This document shows, piece by piece, positions 5,095 to 8,154 of a DNA stretch of 8,154 nt. Each line of letters opens with the position of its first letter. Within the stretch, counting starts at the first letter, position 1. The notes beneath the pieces were generated by a model. The model worked only from the letters and a program-made list of their open reading frames with translations, had not been told where the DNA came from and did no database searches. The position numbers and the translations under genes were made by a program. Source of the stretch: Candidatus Nomurabacteria bacterium (GTDB taxonomy: Bacteria; Patescibacteriota; Saccharimonadia; Saccharimonadales; Saccharimonadaceae); the NCBI GenBank assembly GCA_031264785.1, contig JAISDN010000038.1:1-8154 (forward strand), given 5' to 3'.

Positions 5095-6378
5095 ATGCCA
5101 GAAATTACACCAACAGAAATTAAGGCCACACCAACTATTAAAGTTGTCGGTGTTGGCGGCGCCGGTGGCGCAGTTATAAATCGAATGAAAGATGTCGGGC
5201 TGAAAAATGTTCAGTTTGTGGCTATCAACACTGATGCACAGGCGCTGCACAACTCTAAAGCCGACGTCAAAGTACATATTGGCAAGGACACCACGCGGGG
5301 ATTGGGCGCGGGCGCAGAACCGTCGGTTGGCGAAGCGGCCGCTAATGAGTCGATGGAAGAGATCCGCAAAGCTCTGGACGGCGCTGATATGGTGTTTATC
5401 ACGCTGGGTGCTGGCGGCGGAACTGGTTCGGGCGCGGGCTATCTGATCTCTGAACTGGCGCGCGAAATGGGAATTTTAGTGGTTGGTGTGGCTACGCGAC
5501 CCTTCACTTTTGAAGGTATGAAGCGCAAAGCCAACGCTGATTGGGCGATTGACAGGCTGAAAGGTAACGTTGATGCGTTGATTACGATTCCAAACGACCG
5601 GTTGTTGCAGACTATCGACCGGCGCACACCACTCCTCGAGACTTTCAAGATTGCTGACGATGTGCTGCGACAGGGCGTGCAGGGCATTTCCGAACTGATT
5701 ACAGAGGAGGGGCTGATTAACCTCGACTTTGCCGATGTCAGCAAGATTATGCGCAATGCCGGCTCAGCTCTGATGGGAATTGGTCGCGCTAGTGGCGAAA
5801 ATCGGGCTGAACTGGCCGCCAAGCAAGCTATTGAATCACCGCTGATTGAGGTTAGCATTGACGGGGCGCGTGGCGTGTTGTTCAACGTTATTGGTGGCGA
5901 AAATATGAGTATGGATGAAATCAACGAAGTGGCCGAGACGATTCGGGCCACAGTGGCGCCGGATGCCAACATCATTTTTGGCGCGAATATTCGCCCCGAA
6001 CTGGATGACGAGATTATCGTGACAGTGGTGGCGACCGGTTTTGATTCTTCTTATGGTGGCGAAGGTTCAGAGCTTAAAGCTGACGATGATAAAAAATCGG
6101 ATGACAAAAAGGATGAAGACGAAAGCCCGATTGTGGCGCCGATCAAAGAAGACATTGACGTTGACAACGACGTGGTGATAACGCCGCACGAAACTACCGA
6201 AAACTTTGTGTCGAGCGAGGGCAACAGCGATTATTTGACTAAGGAAACGCCCAAAGAGGCCGAGCCGACGCTGTTTAATAATGAAAATAATCCGCCAGTC
6301 AACGAGGCTACCATCGACGAGCCGGCTTTCAAACGGGTTTCCAGCTGGTTTAAAAGGCGTAATAAAGAGGACAACTAA
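5095..6378 (+). CDS. ftsZ: cell division GTPase FtsZ
   Basis: FtsZ is the tubulin homologue that polymerises with GTP into the cytokinetic ring. Of 427 residues, the globular core spans about 14-318. It has the N-terminal VGVGGAGGAVINRM (18-31), the tubulin signature GGGTGSG (107-113), the pocket segment ATRPFTFEGMKR (133-144) and the synergy (T7) loop NLDFAD (209-214), whose acidic residues complete the neighbour's GTPase site. Next comes a variable, very acidic linker (about 320-407, runs of Asp, Glu and Lys). The C-terminal conserved peptide begins DEPAFKR (408-414) and ends in a basic, Trp-containing tail (415-422), the usual docking site for FtsA or other membrane tethers. The ATG at 5095 gives the normal N-terminus, although the ribosome site is weak. 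It has its own promoter and shares one base with nrdR. No ftsA or ftsQ is adjacent in this window. Confidence 0.98.
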   Translation: MPEITPTEIKATPTIKVVGVGGAGGAVINRMKDVGLKNVQFVAINTDAQALHNSKADVKVHIGKDTTRGLGAGAEPSVGEAAANESMEEIRKALDGADMVFITLGAGGGTGSGAGYLISELAREMGILVVGVATRPFTFEGMKRKANADWAIDRLKGNVDALITIPNDRLLQTIDRRTPLLETFKIADDVLRQGVQGISELITEEGLINLDFADVSKIMRNAGSALMGIGRASGENRAELAAKQAIESPLIEVSIDGARGVLFNVIGGENMSMDEINEVAETIRATVAPDANIIFGANIRPELDDEIIVTVVATGFDSSYGGEGSELKADDDKKSDDKKDEDESPIVAPIKEDIDVDNDVVITPHETTENFVSSEGNSDYLTKETPKEAEPTLFNNENNPPVNEATIDEPAFKRVSSWFKRRNKEDN

Positions 6379-6830
6379 TGCATTGCAGCAAATGCGGCGA
6401 AGACGAAAGCAAAGTGCTGGAATCGCGCGACACCGGCACGTCGATTCGTCGTCGTCGGGAGTGCTCAAAATGCGGCAATCGCTACACGACTTATGAGCGG
6501 GTTGAGCGGCCGAATTTGGCAGTCCTAAAAACCAGCGGCTCGCGCGAGTTATTTGATCGCGAAAAGCTGAAACGGGCGATTTATCAGTCGGTTGGCAAGT
6601 TTATTAACGGCGAAATCGAAACTGAAGAAATCGTTCAACAGATTGAAGATTCGCTCTACGCGCTGGGCGAAAGTGAAGTCACCAGCCGGCAAATCGGCGA
6701 TATGGTGCTACAAGAGCTGGCCAAGCGCAACGAAGTGGCTTATGTGCGGTTCGCTAGCGTGTTTCGTGAGTTTAAAAACGCTGGTGAGTTTGTTGACACG
6801 TTAAATGAATTGCATAATAAACAGCAGTAG
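6378..6830 (+). CDS. nrdR: transcriptional repressor NrdR
   Basis: NrdR represses ribonucleotide reductase genes and senses ATP/dATP. The 150 residues show the N-terminal zinc ribbon with C3, C6, C29 and C32 and the conserved RRRRECSKCGNRYTTYERVE (23-42). An ATP-cone domain follows (about 46-136), ending in the family-typical NEVAYVRFASVFREF (117-131). Length and layout are standard. The start codon overlaps the ftsZ stop (TAATG), with AAGAGG (6365-6370) seven bases upstream inside ftsZ, so translation is probably coupled. No ribonucleotide reductase gene or obvious NrdR box is visible here. Its 3' end contains the -35 region of the following T-box promoter. Confidence 0.97.
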   Translation: MHCSKCGEDESKVLESRDTGTSIRRRRECSKCGNRYTTYERVERPNLAVLKTSGSRELFDREKLKRAIYQSVGKFINGEIETEEIVQQIEDSLYALGESEVTSRQIGDMVLQELAKRNEVAYVRFASVFREFKNAGEFVDTLNELHNKQQ

Positions 6831-6838
6831 TATATAAT
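6810..6838 (+). promoter_or_regulatory. promoter of the T-box leader
   Basis: A consensus TATAAT (6833-6838) directly follows the nrdR stop, with a poor -35 TTGCAT (6810-6815) at 17 bp inside nrdR. The predicted start near 6845 lies just before the first stem of the leader. A perfect TTGACA (6793-6798) is nearby, but only a 14-bp spacing reaches a -10-like CATAAT (6813-6818). Confidence 0.6.
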
Positions 6839-6844
6839 TGTTGC

Positions 6845-7025
6845 ACAAGCGTTTGAGCGGTTATCAACCGCGAGCTGGGGGAAGAAAGGCGTTGTGATTT
6901 TTACAACACCGAGTAGAACCGCCCGTGAGTCTGCGTTAAGGATTAAATCGAGAGTTAAGGAATAGGCATTCCTTAGAAGTTGGATGGTAACGCCCGCCCG
7001 GGTTCCAACGTCGGGGCGGGTTTTT
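6845..7025 (+). ncRNA. T-box riboswitch leader (transcriptional; probable Ile specifier AUC, ultrashort Stem I)
   Basis: T-box leaders bind uncharged tRNA and let transcription continue. The antiterminator is textbook: GTTGGA (6979-6984) pairs with TCCAAC (7004-7009), then a 7-nt bulge TGGTAAC (6985-6991), then GCCC (6992-6995) pairs with GGGT (7000-7003). The bulge UGGU is complementary to ACCA, so it calls for a tRNA with A73. Upstream is Stem III, TAAGGAAT/ATTCCTTA (6956-6963/6968-6975). Stem I appears minimal: GCGG (6857-6860) and CCGC (6868-6871) close the loop TTATCAA, flanked by GA (6855-6856) and GA (6872-6873), which fits the kink-turn. AUC followed by A is the best specifier, giving Ile. 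Stem II (about 6877-6924) has the paired ends GGCGTTGT/ACAACACC (one mismatch) and an AGTA S-turn-like element (6912-6915). The T-box call is strong; the specifier is inferred. Confidence 0.88.
6993..7025 (+). terminator. intrinsic terminator of the T-box leader
   Basis: CCCGCCC (6993-6999) pairs with GGGCGGG (7014-7020), a seven-pair all-GC stem followed by five T. Its 5' strand uses bases 6993-6995, which the antiterminator needs for its second helix, so the two forms exclude each other. It can also end read-through transcripts from ftsZ-nrdR. Confidence 0.9.
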
Positions 7026-7045
7026 GTTGTATGAAAGGAGTCGAA

Positions 7046-7501
7046 ATGAACGAGATGGAAATTAACGGCAAGGCGGTGTATTTTGTGGCGGTGAAGGTTT
7101 TTTTGCGGGATAAGGAAAAGTTGCTGGTTATTTTTGACAAGTGGGGCGTGTGGGAGCTGCCGGGCGGGCGGATAAAGCCGGATGATTTTCAGAAGCCGTT
7201 GGTTGAGACTGTGTCGCGAAAGATTCGCGAGGAGCTGGGCGACGGCGTTAGGTATTCTGAGCCTAAGCCGACGGGCACGTTTATTCAGGTTTCGCGGACG
7301 GAGGAGACTGGGGAGAATGTGCGGATTTTTGCGATTGGGTTTGAGGCGGAATATTTGGGTGGCGAGATTGATTTGGGCGACCATCACGAGGAGTTGAGAT
7401 GGGTTGATGTGGGGACTTTTCGACCGCTGGAGTTGCAGGATAATGATTGGATGCGTGGGGTGGAGGATTATTTGGAGCAGGTGAGAGGAGGCGCGAAATG
7501 A
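7046..7501 (+). CDS. Nudix hydrolase with a divergent Nudix box
   Basis: This 151-residue protein has the Nudix fold pattern: an N-terminal strand VYFVAVKVFL (11-20), then WELPGG (36-41) leading into the Nudix region and a later acidic segment GDHHEELRWV (111-120). Nudix enzymes hydrolyse nucleoside diphosphates linked to another group. The box departs from GX5EX7REUXEEXGU. After G41 the loop is about three residues longer than usual, and the helix reads RKIREELG (58-65), with K59 where the metal-binding or catalytic Glu of RE is expected; E62, E63 and G65 remain. It may be altered in activity or use another acid. The substrate cannot be told from sequence. AAAGGAG (7034-7040) supports the ATG at 7046; the open frame running back to 6980 crosses the terminator and is not used. 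It is the first gene after the T-box, with a 4-nt ATGA overlap with the next gene. Confidence 0.88.
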   Translation: MNEMEINGKAVYFVAVKVFLRDKEKLLVIFDKWGVWELPGGRIKPDDFQKPLVETVSRKIREELGDGVRYSEPKPTGTFIQVSRTEETGENVRIFAIGFEAEYLGGEIDLGDHHEELRWVDVGTFRPLELQDNDWMRGVEDYLEQVRGGAK

Positions 7502-7968
7502 AAAAATTAGAGACGACATTACTGTTTTTGCGTCGAGGCGAGCGGGTTTTGCTGGCGGAGAAGAAGCGCGGTTTTGGCGAGGGGAAGTTTAATGGCATCG
7601 GCGGGAAGTTGGAGCCGGGTGAGACCGCCGAGCAGGCTATGATTCGCGAAACTGAGGAGGAGATTGGCGTTAAACCGACGCAGTATCAGCAGGTGGCTGT
7701 CATAGATTTCGACGAGTTTGTCAAGGGCGAGTGGACTAATGTGTGTATGAATGTTTATGTCGCTAGCGATTGGGACGGCGAGCCGACAGAGACGGAGGAG
7801 ATGCGACCGCAGTGGTTCGATGTGAATGATTTGCCGTATGACAAGATGTTCGCGGATGATAAATATTGGCTGCCGCTGGTTTTGGGTGGCAAAAAGTTGA
7901 CGGCGCGATTTCAGTTTGATGAGGATTGGAAAATGCTTTCACACGAGATTAAGGAGGAAAATGGCTAA
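7498..7968 (+). CDS. MutT/MTH1-like Nudix hydrolase (probable oxidised-nucleotide pyrophosphatase)
   Basis: The 156-residue protein carries an intact Nudix box, GGKLEPGETAEQAMIR followed by ETEEEIG (35-57), with R50, E51, E54 and E55 in place. The flanks resemble human MTH1 more than E. coli MutT: GFGEGKFNGIGGK (25-37), and a C-terminal stretch with EMRPQWFDVNDLP (101-113), then MFADDKYW (117-124). In MTH1 the matching pocket is W117, D119 and D120, which recognise the purine base. Here it is F118, D120 and D121, so the acid pair is kept and Trp becomes Phe. The likely task is cleaning oxidised purine triphosphates such as 8-oxo-dGTP from the pool; this is inferred. AGGAGG (7486-7491) lies six bases before the ATG inside the previous gene, and ATGA couples the two genes. 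It overlaps the next gene by 8 bases. Confidence 0.93.
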   Translation: MKKLETTLLFLRRGERVLLAEKKRGFGEGKFNGIGGKLEPGETAEQAMIRETEEEIGVKPTQYQQVAVIDFDEFVKGEWTNVCMNVYVASDWDGEPTETEEMRPQWFDVNDLPYDKMFADDKYWLPLVLGGKKLTARFQFDEDWKMLSHEIKEENG

Positions 7969-8154
7969 TCACAAGACCATCATTCGTAAAGCCCGAAAAA
8001 GCGACTACACAGAGCTGCGTAAGCTTTGGTATGAATTTGGGTATATTTATACCAAAGAGGATCTGCTAAAACCACTCAATATGAAATGGCTAGAGGCATA
8101 TCGCGATGAGAATAAAATGATTGATAAAATCACCGACGATTTTACTAATGGCAA
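7961..8154 (+). CDS. probable GNAT-type N-acetyltransferase, 5' part only
   Basis: Only the first 64 codons are inside the window; the frame is open to its edge. The N-terminus TIIRKARKSDYTELRKLW (6-23) matches the usual opening of GNAT proteins, a strand of the type IRxAxxxD followed by a helix ending near LW. The acetyl-CoA-binding motif would lie beyond the end, so the family call is tentative. The start overlaps the MTH1-like gene by 8 bases. AAGGAGG (7951-7957) is only three bases from the ATG, which is close, but no better start is visible. It probably belongs to the T-box-controlled operon. Confidence 0.55.
   Translation, partial: MANHKTIIRKARKSDYTELRKLWYEFGYIYTKEDLLKPLNMKWLEAYRDENKMIDKITDDFTNG

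Noticed and set aside
6857..6922. GCGGTT (6857-6862) pairing with AACCGC (6917-6922) as the base of a long Stem I
   Set aside because: The same bases form a tighter local hairpin with AACCGC at 6866-6871, flanked by kink-turn-like GA, and the long version leaves a badly unbalanced internal loop. It is kept as an alternative fold.
6980..7045. In-frame extension of the first Nudix gene back to 6980
   Set aside because: It would translate the T-box antiterminator and terminator. AAAGGAG before 7046 gives a normal Nudix N-terminus.
1..8154. CRISPR array, insertion sequence or prophage
   Set aside because: No regularly spaced repeats, transposase, integrase or terminal inverted repeats were seen; all genes but two are recognisable core functions.

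Overview
This window reads as a compact bacterial chromosome segment, most likely from the Candidate Phyla Radiation and by overall feel Saccharibacteria (TM7)-like. The reasons are very tight gene packing, short family members, strong AAGGAGG-type ribosome sites, and a LigA that has lost its zinc cysteines. TGA ends htpX and the first Nudix gene, so TGA is a stop here; that argues against the Gracilibacteria/SR1 code in which TGA means glycine. The taxonomic call is inference from gene character, not from a marker comparison.

Layout. On the minus strand at the left are tRNA-Cys(GCA) and tRNA-Gly(GCC). A divergent promoter pair, with interlaced elements, separates them from a plus-strand block: lemA, htpX, a six-helix membrane protein of unknown function, and ligA (NAD+-dependent DNA ligase). 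These genes are 12 bp apart or closer, or overlap, and look like one operon. A roughly 300-bp AT-rich gap follows, with a strong sigma70-type promoter and several inverted and direct repeats, and drives ftsZ and the one-base-overlapping nrdR. After nrdR comes a new promoter and a roughly 180-nt leader that folds as a T-box riboswitch ending in an intrinsic terminator. It controls two overlapping Nudix hydrolase genes and the start of a probable GNAT-type acetyltransferase gene that runs off the window.

How the parts work together. lemA-htpX is an envelope and membrane-quality-control pair, and the membrane protein may belong to it. ligA, ftsZ and nrdR cover DNA sealing, division-ring assembly and control of deoxynucleotide synthesis. 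The second Nudix protein closely resembles human MTH1 and probably removes oxidised nucleotides. The most striking feature is the T-box: a perfect antiterminator with a 7-nt UGGUAAC bulge, preceded by a very short Stem I that carries an apical AUC (Ile) specifier candidate, the ultrashort design known from actinobacterial ileS leaders. Here it is coupled to transcription termination and placed directly before Nudix genes.

Other unusual points are the tRNA-Gly, whose near-universal G19-C56 elbow pair is replaced by a compensated U19-A56 pair, the zinc-less LigA, and a Nudix box with Lys at a catalytic Glu position. All structures and alignments were made by eye.
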